Positions 41,128-51,377 are shown, numbered from the stretch's first letter. The stretch: 64,000 nt of DNA from SSC4 sp964443225 (GCA_964443225.1 CAYUCC010000007.1:44470-108469); one strand, 5' to 3'. Translations and numbers: made by a program. Notes: generated from the sequence alone by a model not told the origin.

Positions 41128-42087
41128 GTGTTCCCAGCCTTGATTCGCCTTCTGGGTGCAGCCCTGGTGGTTGTGCTGTGCAGCGCCTGTGGCACGCCGA
41201 GCCAAACCGCCGCGTTGCCCACCCAACCCCCGACCCGCGTCGTGCCGGCAACAGCAACCTTCGCACCGGTCGTCACCGCAACACCCTCACCTGCGCCGAC
41301 ATACACACCGACCGTTCCCCCCACGCGTACCCCTACGCCGACCGTGACGCCCACCCGCACGGCAACACCTGGACCTACGCCGGATGGTGAGCTGCGCCGC
41401 GCACGCGTACCGATCCTGATGTACCACTACGTCTCGGAACCGCCGCCGGACGCCGACATCTATCGCCAGGACCTTTCGGTCACGCCGGCCCAATTCGAGT
41501 CGCACCTGCGGGCACTGCGCGACGCCGGTTACCAGACCATACCCCTGGCCGATCTGCTGAGTCACCTGGCGACTGGACGGCCGCAGCTGCCCGCCAAAAG
41601 CGTCGTGTTGACCTTCGACGACGGTTACGTGGACATCTACGAAAACGCGTTTCCTCTGTTGCTGCAGTATGGATTCACGGGAACGATCTTCGTCATCACC
41701 GACTTTGTCGACATGCAGCGTCCCGGTTACGCCACGTGGGAACAGCTGGCTGAAATGCACGCGGCGGGGATCGATATTGGCTCTCATTCGCGCGATCACA
41801 GCAACCTGGCCGGGCGCGACGTCGATTTTCTCGTCTGGCAGGCCCTCGGCTCGCGCCAGATGATCGAAAGCCGGTTGGGATTCACACCGCGTCTCTTCTG
41901 TTACCCGGCGGGCCAGTACGACGATCTCACCATCCAGGTGGTCCGTTCCGCCGACTTCTGGGGCGCGGTGACGACGCAGCAGGGTGTAATGCACGTTTCG
42001 GATGCACCGTTCGAGCTGGCGCGCGTGCGTGTGCGCGGCAGTCACACCGCCGCCGACGTGCTGCGTCTGCTGGAAAATGATTGGTAA
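41128..42087 (+). CDS. Polysaccharide deacetylase (CE4) lipoprotein
   Basis: 319 residues. Signal peptide with lipobox (VVVLCSAC, Cys near residue 21), a ~60-residue Thr/Pro linker, then a NodB-type domain: VPILMYHYVSEPP, LTFDDGYVDIYENAFPLL (catalytic/metal Asp pair), GIDIGSHSRDHSNLAG (metal His pair H-x3-H) and FCYPAGQYDD. It removes N-acetyl groups from a surface polysaccharide or peptidoglycan outside the cell. The start is GTG 41128 with no strong ribosome site. Context among glycosyltransferases favours a surface glycan substrate. Confidence 0.92.
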   Translation: MFPALIRLLGAALVVVLCSACGTPSQTAALPTQPPTRVVPATATFAPVVTATPSPAPTYTPTVPPTRTPTPTVTPTRTATPGPTPDGELRRARVPILMYHYVSEPPPDADIYRQDLSVTPAQFESHLRALRDAGYQTIPLADLLSHLATGRPQLPAKSVVLTFDDGYVDIYENAFPLLLQYGFTGTIFVITDFVDMQRPGYATWEQLAEMHAAGIDIGSHSRDHSNLAGRDVDFLVWQALGSRQMIESRLGFTPRLFCYPAGQYDDLTIQVVRSADFWGAVTTQQGVMHVSDAPFELARVRVRGSHTAADVLRLLENDW

Positions 42088-42268
42088 AAACCCTGCCGGT
42101 CCGCCGGTCCCGACCAGTTTCCCAGAAACGCCCGTCCATGCTATAATCGTTTGCCGTGCCCGCGCCGATGTCTGCAAGAGGCGGCTGGCGCGACAAAATC
42201 CATCTGCTCATCTGCTGAGACGCGCGGACGCATCCACGCCGACAGCATGATCGAGCACTGCCTGGCGA

Positions 42269-43384
42269 GTGAGCCGTGTGATACGATACATCATCATTGC
42301 CCTGCTGATCCTGCTCGGTTTTGCCACCCTGGGGAGTGCGTTGTTTGGACGTTTTCGCAGCCGGCGCATCATCCTGGCCACGATCGCCGTCGTCGCCTGG
42401 GCCGCCGCGGGACTCCTGCTGCTGCTGCCTTTCCCGACACCTCCGGTCGCCGATATCCCGCCAACCGCACCGGCGGCAGCGTTGCCCACGGCCACGATCG
42501 TCGTCGAGCCCACCGCCACGATTGCCTCACCGGCCTCACCGCTGACGATGACCACGGCTCCCAGCGGCCTGGTTGCCTGGCACTCCAACCGCAGCGGCAG
42601 CCTGCAGATTTGGGTCATGAACGACGACGGTACCGATGCGCGCCAGTTGACGGGGACCACCGGCAGCGATACGAATGTCGAGCCAGTCTGGTCACCGGAT
42701 GGGACACAGATCGTTTTTGTTTCCGATCGTGACGACGTCGAAGCGCTGCAGATCTACGTCATGAACGCCGATGGCAGCGGTCAGGCCCCAGTGATGACGT
42801 TTCACGCATCGCACAACTGGTCACCCTCCTGGTCACCCGATGGACAGGCCGTCCTGTTTCAGACCAATCGCGATGCCAATGCCACGTTCCAAATGTATGC
42901 TGCCAACCGTGCTGGTTCGGACATCCGCAACGTGACTCAATCCGAGACGAACGAAAGTCGCGGCCGGTGGTCACCGGATGGTAAACAAATTGTATTTGTG
43001 TCAGAGCGGACCGGCAACCGCGATATCTTCGTCATGAACATCGACGGCAGCGATGTGCGGCAGATCACCGATTCGCCAGGGGACGATCTGTATCCCGCCT
43101 GGTCACCGGATGGCCGCGAAATCGCCTTTCAGAGCAATCGTGAGGGTGGTGGCAACTTCGGCATCTATCTCATGAATGCGGATGGTACGAACGTGCGGCG
43201 CGTCACCGACCTCGCCGCCAATTACATCACCCCTGTCTGGGCCGACAATGGCCTCTCCCTGGTCCTGGCGTCCGATCGCGACCACCCCGATTGGGAAATT
43301 TACATGATGGATCGCGATGGCAGCAACCTGCGCCGCCTGACCAACAATACCTTTGTGGATCGTTTTCCGACCTGGCACCCGTAG
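42269..43384 (+). CDS. Membrane-anchored PD40/TolB-like beta-propeller protein
   Basis: 371 residues. Two N-terminal hydrophobic segments (YIIIALLILLGFATLG and IILATIAVVAWAAAGLLLLLPF), a Pro/Thr linker and six PD40 blades, each with WSPDG-IVF-SDR- and -IYVMN-DGS- patterns (for example PVWSPDGTQIVFVSDRDD). TolB-like propellers bind protein partners; this one would lie outside the membrane. The start is GTG 42269. A TATAAT at 42142-42147 may be its -10, giving a leader over 100 nt. Confidence 0.88.
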   Translation: MSRVIRYIIIALLILLGFATLGSALFGRFRSRRIILATIAVVAWAAAGLLLLLPFPTPPVADIPPTAPAAALPTATIVVEPTATIASPASPLTMTTAPSGLVAWHSNRSGSLQIWVMNDDGTDARQLTGTTGSDTNVEPVWSPDGTQIVFVSDRDDVEALQIYVMNADGSGQAPVMTFHASHNWSPSWSPDGQAVLFQTNRDANATFQMYAANRAGSDIRNVTQSETNESRGRWSPDGKQIVFVSERTGNRDIFVMNIDGSDVRQITDSPGDDLYPAWSPDGREIAFQSNREGGGNFGIYLMNADGTNVRRVTDLAANYITPVWADNGLSLVLASDRDHPDWEIYMMDRDGSNLRRLTNNTFVDRFPTWHP

Positions 43385-43452
43385 TGGCAATCGATCTACG
43401 CCCAGCGACCGCCTGACGCAAAACCCGATCTCCTTCGAAAGCGAGGTGTACG

Positions 43453-45267
43453 ATGACATATTCCAGGGACCGGCACCCTGCGCGTGGCCGCCGTATTTTG
43501 TTGGCAACCCTTGCCTGCCTGCTTCTGCTGGTCACCGCCAGCGGAACCCTGGCGCAAATCGACGAACCGAATGCACCCACGGTCTTCTACGTGGGGTCGG
43601 ACAACGAGCGCGCCGGGTTTGGCGTTACGACGGACATCCGCAACTACGCCGTGGGCCAGCTGAACGGTGGCTGGTATTTGAAGTGGGGATCGCAGATCGA
43701 TCCACCGCGGCCCGACGGTTATCACTACCTGCCCATGCTGATCGTGCATGGCGAAGTATTCTACCCGAACGGCAGCGAGCTGGACCAGGCAATCAACGGC
43801 AACCGCGGCGGGATCTGGTTGGTTGGCAATGAGCCCGACAACATCTATCAGGATGGTCGGCACACAACACCGCAACAGTACGTGACCGCCTATCACAACG
43901 CCTATCACTACATCAAACAGCGCGACCCAACCGCCAAAATCGCGGTTGGCGGCATGACCCAGGCCACACCGCTGCGCCTGCAGTGGCTGGATATCGTGTG
44001 GAACACCTACCAGTCCCGTTATGGTACCGCGATGCCGGTCGATGTATGGAACATCCACACCTTCGTACTGCGCGAGGAACGCGGCTCGTGGGGAGCGTCC
44101 ATCCCACCCGGCGTCAATGCCAACAGCGGTATGTTGTGGCAAATCCAGGACCATGACCGCCTCGACCTGGTGCGCGACCAGGTAATCCGTTTTCGCCAGT
44201 GGATGAAAGCCCACGGCCAGCAGAACAAGCCGCTCATCAACAGCGAATACGGCATCCTGCTGCCGGTCGATTACGGTTTCGACTACCCGCGTGTCACGGC
44301 CTTTATGGTCGGATCGTTCGACCTGTTCAATACGCTGCGCGACCCCAACCTGGGTTACGCGGGCGACGATTACCGGCTGCTGCAGCGGTGGTGCTGGTTC
44401 TCGTTGGACAGCGACGATTTCGAAGGCAACATCGTGCGGTCGCTGTTCGACCGCACACGGCGGACGATCACCCCCCTGGGCCAGGCCTTTGCCGGCTGGG
44501 CCCTCAGCCATCGCACACCCTACGTCGACCTCACCATCCAGGAAACGCCGGTCTATACACCGACCTGGGCGATCTTCCAGGGGCAGCCCAGCGTCATCGC
44601 CCTGGGTGCCAACGTGACTAACGAAGGTAACACGGCGACGGGGCCGTTCGACGTGCGCTTTGGCATTGGTGGACCCAACGCCGGCGGGCCGGTGATTGGC
44701 ATCAACACCCTGCCCTCTGGCCTCCCGCCGCGTTGGAGTCCCAGGTTGCACACCGAGGTCGGCTGGCACGTGGTCCTCGAAAGCGCCACCGCCGTGCATG
44801 CCAAGGCCGATCCCAACAACGTGCTCGCCGAATTCTCCGAAACCAACAATTCCAAGAGCGTTACAGTAACACCGGTCAACCTGCTCGACATCGCCGCGCG
44901 TAATCTGCAGGCCGATGCACCGGATTGGTCTGTGTTGGCCCCGGGCGAGCCGTTTACCACCACCCTGCGCATGGTCGTGCGTAACCGCGGCAGCATCGGC
45001 ACCACCGGCGACCTCAACGTGCAGTTTTGGTTGGGTTCCCCCAGCGGCGGCGGTACGCTCCTGGGCAACGTGGTCATCAATGCACAGAACTCACCCACCG
45101 TTCCGCTGGAGGTGACCTTGCCGTGGACCAACGTCGCACCCGGCATCTACACTCTGTCTGCCACCGTGACGCAGCCGCCTGGCGATACCAATCCCAACAA
45201 CAACCTGGTCAGCGCGACAGCGTACCTGCTGCCGCCGCGCCTCTTCCTGCCGCGGCTGGAACGCTGA
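43453..45267 (+). CDS. Secreted clan GH-A-like protein with CARDB domains
   Basis: 604 residues. Signal peptide of about 35 residues (LLATLACLLLLVTASGTLAQ). Residues ~40-340 look like a TIM-barrel of clan GH-A: GGIWLVGNEPDN has the acid/base Glu in the N-E-P pattern, and KPLINSEYGILLP provides a plausible nucleophile Glu. Two C-terminal CARDB-like beta-sandwich domains follow (WAIFQGQPSVIALGANVTNEGN and APGEPFTTTLRMVVRNRGS, each ending with NTNPNNN- or ETNNS-like turns). The protein ends LFLPRLER. Substrate unknown; the surface-glycan context suggests polysaccharide. Eight bp before the LVIVD-repeat gene. Confidence 0.82.
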   Translation: MTYSRDRHPARGRRILLATLACLLLLVTASGTLAQIDEPNAPTVFYVGSDNERAGFGVTTDIRNYAVGQLNGGWYLKWGSQIDPPRPDGYHYLPMLIVHGEVFYPNGSELDQAINGNRGGIWLVGNEPDNIYQDGRHTTPQQYVTAYHNAYHYIKQRDPTAKIAVGGMTQATPLRLQWLDIVWNTYQSRYGTAMPVDVWNIHTFVLREERGSWGASIPPGVNANSGMLWQIQDHDRLDLVRDQVIRFRQWMKAHGQQNKPLINSEYGILLPVDYGFDYPRVTAFMVGSFDLFNTLRDPNLGYAGDDYRLLQRWCWFSLDSDDFEGNIVRSLFDRTRRTITPLGQAFAGWALSHRTPYVDLTIQETPVYTPTWAIFQGQPSVIALGANVTNEGNTATGPFDVRFGIGGPNAGGPVIGINTLPSGLPPRWSPRLHTEVGWHVVLESATAVHAKADPNNVLAEFSETNNSKSVTVTPVNLLDIAARNLQADAPDWSVLAPGEPFTTTLRMVVRNRGSIGTTGDLNVQFWLGSPSGGGTLLGNVVINAQNSPTVPLEVTLPWTNVAPGIYTLSATVTQPPGDTNPNNNLVSATAYLLPPRLFLPRLER

Positions 45268-45274
45268 CCGGCCA

Positions 45275-47296
45275 ATGAATCGTATTATTCGACTCGCACG
45301 CAGTAATAAGGCTGGCCGTCTGCTGGCGGCCAGCCTCGTATGCCTGCTGCTCCTACCTGGCACGCCCGCGGTGGATGCTTCGACGAAGGGAATGCACGCG
45401 AGCCGCACCGCCGTCGCGGCGTCAGGGCAGGTTGCACCACAGACTGGTGATGCCGACGATGCTGGACCCGTGCGAGAAACGCGCCCTGGTCAGATCTCGC
45501 GCCTGTTCTTCCCGGGCCTGTACCGATCTCCCGCCATGGGGCCTGTTGGGCAAATCGGTGGCAGCATCGATGCCGTGACAGTCGTGGGCAACCGCGTCTA
45601 TGCCGGCATGGGGCCACGCCTGGTGATTTTTGACGTGGACAATCCAGCCAGCCCACAGTTGTTAGGTCGCAGTCCCATTCTGCCCGACCTGGTCACCGGG
45701 ATTGCCATCGATGGCAGCGTGGCGTACGTGGCGGCCGGCGCACAGGGGGGTCTGCAGATCATCGACGTCAGCAGTCCTGGAAATATGCGCGTGCTCGGCA
45801 GTTACGACAGCCCGGGTCAGGCGATTGGTGTTGCGGTCACGGCGGGGCTGGTCTATCTGGCAGATGGTGCGGCCGGCGGGTTGTACATCATCGATGCGCA
45901 GACACCTGAGCTTCCATCGATCGTCGGCCAACTCGATACCCCGGGTGACTGTTTTGCTGTGCAAGTGATGCACGACCGCGCCTATGTGGCTGACGGGTTG
46001 TTGGGTGGATTGCAGATTGTAGACGTGAGCCTGCCGGACAATCCGCAGCTGCTTGGTTCCTATGCGGGCGCGGTGGTTCAGAGCGTAGCGATGTCGGGCA
46101 CCCTGGCGTACCTGGCTGGGAGTTATGCCGGCCTGCAGGTGGTGGACGTCAGCGACCCCGCGGTGCCTGTGCTGCGAGGCAGTGCCCCGATGACCAATGC
46201 CATTGGCATCACGCTGACGGGCAGTTTGGCCCTGGTGGCCAACGGCGGAAACGGCGGTCTGCGCGTTTTCGACATCTCCACCCCGGAGACACCTGCCCCA
46301 CGCAGCGTGCTGAACACCCAGGGCGATGCCCGGCAGGTGGCCGCCCTGAACAACCTGGCCCTGATGGCAGACGGTTTCGGTGGGCTGCGCGTCATCGATA
46401 TCAGCGACCCGGCCACGCCCTGGCTGCGTGGTAATTACGCAACCATCGGTGATGCCCACGGTATCCGGGTGCTGGGCAACTCCGCCTACATCGCCAATGG
46501 CAGCAACGGTCTGCACGTCATCGATATCAGCAATCCTGTCAACCCGGCCCTGCGCAGCGCGGCGGACACGCCGGGTTACGCCTATCGTCTCCACGTACAG
46601 AACAACCTGGCGTACATCGCCGACTGGACCGGTGGGCTGCAAATCTTCGATGTCAGCAACCCGGCTTCCCCAACGTGGCGCGGCAGTCATCCAGCCACCG
46701 GTTTTGCGCGCGATGTGGTGGTATCATCGAACATTGCCTACGTGCCCAACGGGTACGGCCGCAAGCTGGTGCTGATCAATGTCACGAATCCGGCGGCACC
46801 TGTGTGGCGCGGAAATTATTTCGCCCCCGATAATACGGAGAGCGTGACGGTCGTGGAACCGTACGCCTACCTGGCAACCGGTGAGAGCGGCGGCCTGATC
46901 ATTCTCGATGTCAGCAACACCACCCAACCACGACTCGTCAGCCGTCACCTCACCGCAGGCTACACCTATGCCAGCGCCGTGCGCAGCGATCTGGCCTACG
47001 TGGCGGATGGTTTCCGCGGGATGGAGATCGTCGATATCAGCAATCGGGCAGCCCCGGTATTCCGTGGCCTGTACAACACCCCCAACCTGGCCCAGGCTGT
47101 CACAGTGGTGGGGACTATCGCCTACGTCGCTGACCGCGCTGGTGGTCTGCAGATGATCAACGTGCAGAATCCACAAGCGCCAACGCTGGTTGTGGGGCAC
47201 CCTGCCATAGGCAGTATTTGGGACGTCACTGTCGCCGGCAATACGGTGTATGCAGCCGCCGGTAAGGCCGGTGTGCTGGTGTACCGCGCCGTTTAG
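45275..47296 (+). CDS. Secreted LVIVD-repeat beta-propeller protein
   Basis: 673 residues. Signal peptide (AASLVCLLLLPGTPAVDA), then 13 full LVIVD repeats and a terminal partial, about 42 residues apart. Each has a GLQIIDVSNPA-P-LRG-type core and a VAYVADG-type strand before it. LVIVD repeats are predicted to form beta-propellers at the cell surface, but no function is established. A RLFFPGLYR segment near residue 77 echoes the LFLPRLER end of the preceding protein. It overlaps no gene; the GT39-like membrane protein follows after 13 bp. Confidence 0.9.
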   Translation: MNRIIRLARSNKAGRLLAASLVCLLLLPGTPAVDASTKGMHASRTAVAASGQVAPQTGDADDAGPVRETRPGQISRLFFPGLYRSPAMGPVGQIGGSIDAVTVVGNRVYAGMGPRLVIFDVDNPASPQLLGRSPILPDLVTGIAIDGSVAYVAAGAQGGLQIIDVSSPGNMRVLGSYDSPGQAIGVAVTAGLVYLADGAAGGLYIIDAQTPELPSIVGQLDTPGDCFAVQVMHDRAYVADGLLGGLQIVDVSLPDNPQLLGSYAGAVVQSVAMSGTLAYLAGSYAGLQVVDVSDPAVPVLRGSAPMTNAIGITLTGSLALVANGGNGGLRVFDISTPETPAPRSVLNTQGDARQVAALNNLALMADGFGGLRVIDISDPATPWLRGNYATIGDAHGIRVLGNSAYIANGSNGLHVIDISNPVNPALRSAADTPGYAYRLHVQNNLAYIADWTGGLQIFDVSNPASPTWRGSHPATGFARDVVVSSNIAYVPNGYGRKLVLINVTNPAAPVWRGNYFAPDNTESVTVVEPYAYLATGESGGLIILDVSNTTQPRLVSRHLTAGYTYASAVRSDLAYVADGFRGMEIVDISNRAAPVFRGLYNTPNLAQAVTVVGTIAYVADRAGGLQMINVQNPQAPTLVVGHPAIGSIWDVTVAGNTVYAAAGKAGVLVYRAV

Positions 47297-47309
47297 GGTA
47301 ACGGGAGAG

Positions 47310-49223
47310 ATGCGAACATCCGCCCTTTTGCCACAGCGCGACCACACACAGGCCCGCTCACAGTCGGCCAGCCTGGCGACGGTGTTGGTTGTGGGTGCCG
47401 CCGCAGCCATCGTCGTGCTCGGTGCACTGCTGCGTTTGCATGCGTTGGGGGCGCGCGGCTTCTGGGGTGATGAAATCTGGACCGCCCAGGCCAGTCTGCC
47501 GCCCCCCTCAGACATTCTGCGATACTACATCAGCTATCCCGGGCCACTCTACTATCTGCTGGGCCATGTGACCCTGGCCATCCTACCCGATGCGCCGCTG
47601 GAGCTGGCGCTGCGCCTGCCCTCGGCCCTCGCCAGTATCCTGTGCCTGGTGGTGTTTTTTGCGCTGGCGTGGCGTTATGCGGGTCGTGCGGCGGCCCTGG
47701 TGGGCACGCTGCTGCTGGCTGTGGCGCCGTATCAAGTGTGGTATGCGCAGGAAGCCAGGTTCTATGCCTGGTCGACCCTGCTTGCGCTCGTGGCCACGTA
47801 TGCACTCCTGCGGGCGCTGGATGAGCCTCACAAGAACCGCTTCTGGGTGGTGTTTGGCCTGACCAGCGTCGCCAATCTGTACAACCAGCCACTATCGGCA
47901 ACCATCGCCCTGATCGGTCAGCTGGTACTGGCCGGCGCCTGGTGGGTGATCCACCACCGGCCCCGTCAGATCGTCATCAAAGTGTTCGTGACCTACGCGG
48001 CAATTGCGGCCAGCTACTGGCCGATTGTCGAGCGGGTGAGCACGACCGGGCGCATGGACGCCTTCGATCCTCAAACCTTTCTTGCCTACGACGTGCACGA
48101 TTTCTGGGTCACCCTGGTCCGTTCGGTCTATGCAACGATCGACAAGTTCTCGGCGGGTGGGCTGAGTGGCTGGCTGTTTTTGGCGTTTTTCCTGGTTGGG
48201 CTGCTGGTCACCGTCCGCCAGCGCCAGTGGAAGCTCGCCGCAATCGTTCTGCTGCCCCTGCTCACCGCCCTGCTGACGTTTGCGCTGGGCCGGCCACGCA
48301 CGGGGTTCATCGTGCGGTATGTGTTGTATCTGCAGCCGCTCTATCTCCTGGGCGTGGCGGTGGGCCTGACTGCGGTTGCATCCTGGATGGGTCGACGCAT
48401 TGCCCTGGTTCGCGGTCGGACACCGCAGACAGCTGCATGGGTGGCTGGAATCGTGACGCTGGGGTTGGTGATTCTGTTGACCACGATCTCTCTGCTGCAG
48501 GTGCGGCAGAGTTATGCCGTTGCCAAAATCAACGACTGGCGTTCGGTCGCCCGTTATCTGGATGCACACATCCAGCCGGGGGATTTGATCGTGGGCAACC
48601 GCTGGTTCAGGCCGGCGTTGACCTGGTATCTGCAAAACCGCGACCAGGTCACGCTGTCGACAGACCTGAACGAGCGTGTGTTGGAAGATCTGGAGAACGG
48701 TCGCCGCGTCTGGTTCGTGCGGCTGGGACCGACACAGGGCGACGTGAGTACGGTGTTGAAACGGCGTCTGCCCATCGTCGCCCCCGTCTCCTGGCAGGAT
48801 CGGGAGCTGGACTACAAGGACGACTTCTTCCCGGCATCCGAGTTCCCGGTACAGGTGCGTTTTCGCGGCCGCGGGCCGCTGGCTGTGGCTCGTTTTTATG
48901 ACGAGATACCCGTGGCGGCGGGTGAAGAGCCATACCGCATCCTGCGTCCAGGCGAGAGCGTGCTCGTCCGGCTGGTCTTACCCGCTGAAGGTGCGGCACG
49001 TTTCCTGACTATTACCCACAATCCTCATCCGCACGCCGCCCTGGCTGTCACCATCGATGATGCGGAGCCGGTGCCCGTCCGCGATCCAGAAGACACCTGG
49101 CAAACAACGCGCCAGCTGGTGCCAGACACAGCCGGTGACACGGTGACGGTGCGCGTGCACAACGTGGGCGAACGCGCAGACAGGCTTCGGCAGTTAGAGC
49201 TGACCTACGCCGACAGCCCGTGA
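47310..49223 (+). CDS. GT39/PMT-like polytopic glycosyltransferase
   Basis: 637 residues. N-terminal membrane helix, then the first extracytoplasmic loop with RGFWGDEIWTAQAS, the Asp-Glu motif of GT-C glycosyltransferases, YPGPLYYLLGHV, and about ten membrane segments to residue ~400. A C-terminal soluble domain (~410-637) includes ARYLDAHIQPGDLIVGNRWF and a beta-rich part. Such enzymes move sugars from polyprenyl phosphate donors to proteins or lipids. ATG 47310 has GGGAGAG just upstream; earlier starts would overlap the LVIVD gene. It ends the rightward block, facing rfbB. Confidence 0.88.
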   Translation: MRTSALLPQRDHTQARSQSASLATVLVVGAAAAIVVLGALLRLHALGARGFWGDEIWTAQASLPPPSDILRYYISYPGPLYYLLGHVTLAILPDAPLELALRLPSALASILCLVVFFALAWRYAGRAAALVGTLLLAVAPYQVWYAQEARFYAWSTLLALVATYALLRALDEPHKNRFWVVFGLTSVANLYNQPLSATIALIGQLVLAGAWWVIHHRPRQIVIKVFVTYAAIAASYWPIVERVSTTGRMDAFDPQTFLAYDVHDFWVTLVRSVYATIDKFSAGGLSGWLFLAFFLVGLLVTVRQRQWKLAAIVLLPLLTALLTFALGRPRTGFIVRYVLYLQPLYLLGVAVGLTAVASWMGRRIALVRGRTPQTAAWVAGIVTLGLVILLTTISLLQVRQSYAVAKINDWRSVARYLDAHIQPGDLIVGNRWFRPALTWYLQNRDQVTLSTDLNERVLEDLENGRRVWFVRLGPTQGDVSTVLKRRLPIVAPVSWQDRELDYKDDFFPASEFPVQVRFRGRGPLAVARFYDEIPVAAGEEPYRILRPGESVLVRLVLPAEGAARFLTITHNPHPHAALAVTIDDAEPVPVRDPEDTWQTTRQLVPDTAGDTVTVRVHNVGERADRLRQLELTYADSP

Positions 49224-49265
49224 CGCGGCGGACTCACACGAAGCAGAAGTCAGGCCAAGCGCCCG

Positions 49266-50285
49266 TTAAGCAACCTCGCGTCCGGCGTACCAGCGTTGGT
49301 AAAACGACTGGTAGTGCTCGCCCGACTTGATTTTGCGCCACCACCAGGGATTGTCCTGGTACCACCGTACGGTTTTGACGATTGCCTCGGCGCAGGTGTG
49401 GCGCGAGCGCCAGCCTAAGGCCTCCAGTTTTGTCACGTCCAACGAGTAGCGCCGGTCGTGGCCCGGTCGATCCTGCACCGGCTGGATGAGGGTGTACGGT
49501 TTGCCCAGGGTGTCCAGCACCAGGTGCGTCATGTCGACGTTGCGCATCTCCGTGCCCGTGCCGATGTTGTACGCTTCACCCAGGACGCCGCGCTGCAGCA
49601 CCGTATCGATGCCCTCGCAGTGATCCAACACGTATTGATAATCGCGCATCTGCAGCCCGTCACCGTACAGCGGCAGCGGGCGGTCGTCGATGGCGTTGGT
49701 GACGAAGAGCGGAATCACCTTCTCAGGATACTGGTAGGGTCCGATGTTGTTCGAGCCGCGCGAAATGGTAACCGGCAGCCCGTAGGTGATGTAGTAGGCG
49801 TTGACCATCAGGTCGGCGCTGGCTTTGCTGGCGGCGTACGGTGAACGCGGCGCCATGGCATCGGTTTCGCGTGACGACCCCTCGTGCACGTGGCCGTAGA
49901 CTTCATCGGTGCTGATCTGGTGATAGCGCGCCACAGCAAACTTGCGCGCCGCCTCCAGCAGGACGTAGGTCCCATACACGTCGGTCTGGACAAACGCATC
50001 GGGGTCCAGAATCGAACGATCGACGTGCGATTCGGCGGCGAAGTTGACGATCGTATCGATGTGATGGCCGGTAATCGCCGCGGCGACAGCGTCGGCGTCA
50101 CAGATATCGCCGTGCACGAAGGCGTAACGCCGATCGCCGGCCACATCGAGCAGGTTGTCCGGGTTGCCGGCATAGGTGAGCTTATCGTACACGACGACGG
50201 TGATGTCGTCGTAGGTTTCGAGCAGATAACGCACAAAATTCGAGCCGATGAAACCGGCCCCACCGGTGATCAAGTAGTTACGCAC
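49266..50285 (-). CDS. rfbB: dTDP-glucose 4,6-dehydratase
   Basis: 339 residues. Short-chain dehydrogenase fold with NAD-binding GGAGFIGSNF, NFAAESHVDRSI, the active-site STDEVYG and YAASKASADLMV (Tyr-x3-Lys), plus SNNIGPYQYPEKVIPLF and GDGLQMRDYQYVLDHC typical of RmlB. Converts dTDP-glucose to dTDP-4-keto-6-deoxyglucose, the step after RfbA. GTG start. It follows rfbA by 18 bp and is the last gene of the exopolysaccharide operon. No rfbC or rfbD is in the window. Confidence 0.95.
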   Translation of the reverse strand: MRNYLITGGAGFIGSNFVRYLLETYDDITVVVYDKLTYAGNPDNLLDVAGDRRYAFVHGDICDADAVAAAITGHHIDTIVNFAAESHVDRSILDPDAFVQTDVYGTYVLLEAARKFAVARYHQISTDEVYGHVHEGSSRETDAMAPRSPYAASKASADLMVNAYYITYGLPVTISRGSNNIGPYQYPEKVIPLFVTNAIDDRPLPLYGDGLQMRDYQYVLDHCEGIDTVLQRGVLGEAYNIGTGTEMRNVDMTHLVLDTLGKPYTLIQPVQDRPGHDRRYSLDVTKLEALGWRSRHTCAEAIVKTVRWYQDNPWWWRKIKSGEHYQSFYQRWYAGREVA

Positions 50286-50303
50286 TGTACGACCCTTTCA
50301 CGC

Positions 50304-51377
50304 CTACAGGATGCCCACGCGGCTGTGATCACCCAGCGTCATCTTGATGGCTTTCGGTTTGATGGGTGACCGCGTCACTTCGACAAAACGCCCGATCAGG
50401 CTATCTTCGATCCGGTTGGGAATCCCGACGATCCGGCAGTGCTCCAGCACGATGCTGTGCTCGATCTCGCTGTCTTCGATGACACAGTGGTGGTAAATGG
50501 AGGTAAACGGCCCGATGTAGCTGTTGATGATACGGGTGTCTTCGCCAATAATGGCCGGGCCGCGAATCACGCTGTTGATGATTTCGGCACCGGCTTCGAC
50601 GGTGACCTTGCCCACGATCTGCGAATCGCGATCGATATAGCCCGCCACGGCATGGTCGATTTCATCGAGTACGCGGCTGTTGGCTTCCAGCATATCGATC
50701 GGTTTGCCGGTATCGATCCACCAACCGCGATGGATGTACGGATGCACGTCATACTGGTGGTCGACCAGCCACTGGATGGCGTCCGTGATCTCGAGTTCGC
50801 CACGCCAGGAAGGTTCGATATGCTGCACGGCCTCGAATACGTGGTGATCGAACATATAAATGCCGACGAGCGCCAGGTTGGAACGCGGATTGCGCGGTTT
50901 TTCGACCAACCGCACGATACGTTCATCCTTATCGAGCTCGGCGACACCGAAGTGCTGTGGTTCGGACACTGGCGTCAAAACGACCTGGCTGTTCCAGGCG
51001 CTGTCGGCAAATTGTGCGATGAGCGGGCTGATCCCGCCCTGGATCACGTTGTCTCCCAGGAACATCACAAAACGGTCATCGGCCAGAAAATCGCGGCTGA
51101 TCTTCACCGCATGGGCCAGGCCGAGTGGGGCTTCCTGCTCGATGAACGAGATGTTTGCACCCCAGCGCTGGCCGGCAGCCACGGCTTCGCGTACCTGCCG
51201 TGCGTTGTCATCCATGCCCACGACGATCCCGATCTCATCGATGCCGGCGGCGCGAATGGCCTCGATGACACGGAATAACACCGGCTTGTTGGCCACGGGC
51301 ACCAACTGCTTCGCATTGGTATACGTCAGCGGGTAGAGGCGTGAGCCTTTGCCGCCGCTCAGAATCAAACCTTTCAC
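50304..51377 (-). CDS. rfbA: Glucose-1-phosphate thymidylyltransferase, long form
   Basis: 357 residues. Nucleotidyltransferase signature GLILSGGKGSRLYPLTYTNAKQLVPVANKPV, FVMFLGDNVIQGG and VEKPRNPRSNLALVGIYMFD, followed by a C-terminal left-handed beta-helix (residues ~250-357: VGKVTVEAGAEIINSVIRGPAIIGEDTRI) that the shorter RmlA lacks. The long form is common in archaea, actinobacteria and Chloroflexota. It makes dTDP-glucose from glucose-1-phosphate. The start follows the CpsD-like gene by 13 bp. Confidence 0.93.
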   Translation of the reverse strand: MKGLILSGGKGSRLYPLTYTNAKQLVPVANKPVLFRVIEAIRAAGIDEIGIVVGMDDNARQVREAVAAGQRWGANISFIEQEAPLGLAHAVKISRDFLADDRFVMFLGDNVIQGGISPLIAQFADSAWNSQVVLTPVSEPQHFGVAELDKDERIVRLVEKPRNPRSNLALVGIYMFDHHVFEAVQHIEPSWRGELEITDAIQWLVDHQYDVHPYIHRGWWIDTGKPIDMLEANSRVLDEIDHAVAGYIDRDSQIVGKVTVEAGAEIINSVIRGPAIIGEDTRIINSYIGPFTSIYHHCVIEDSEIEHSIVLEHCRIVGIPNRIEDSLIGRFVEVTRSPIKPKAIKMTLGDHSRVGIL

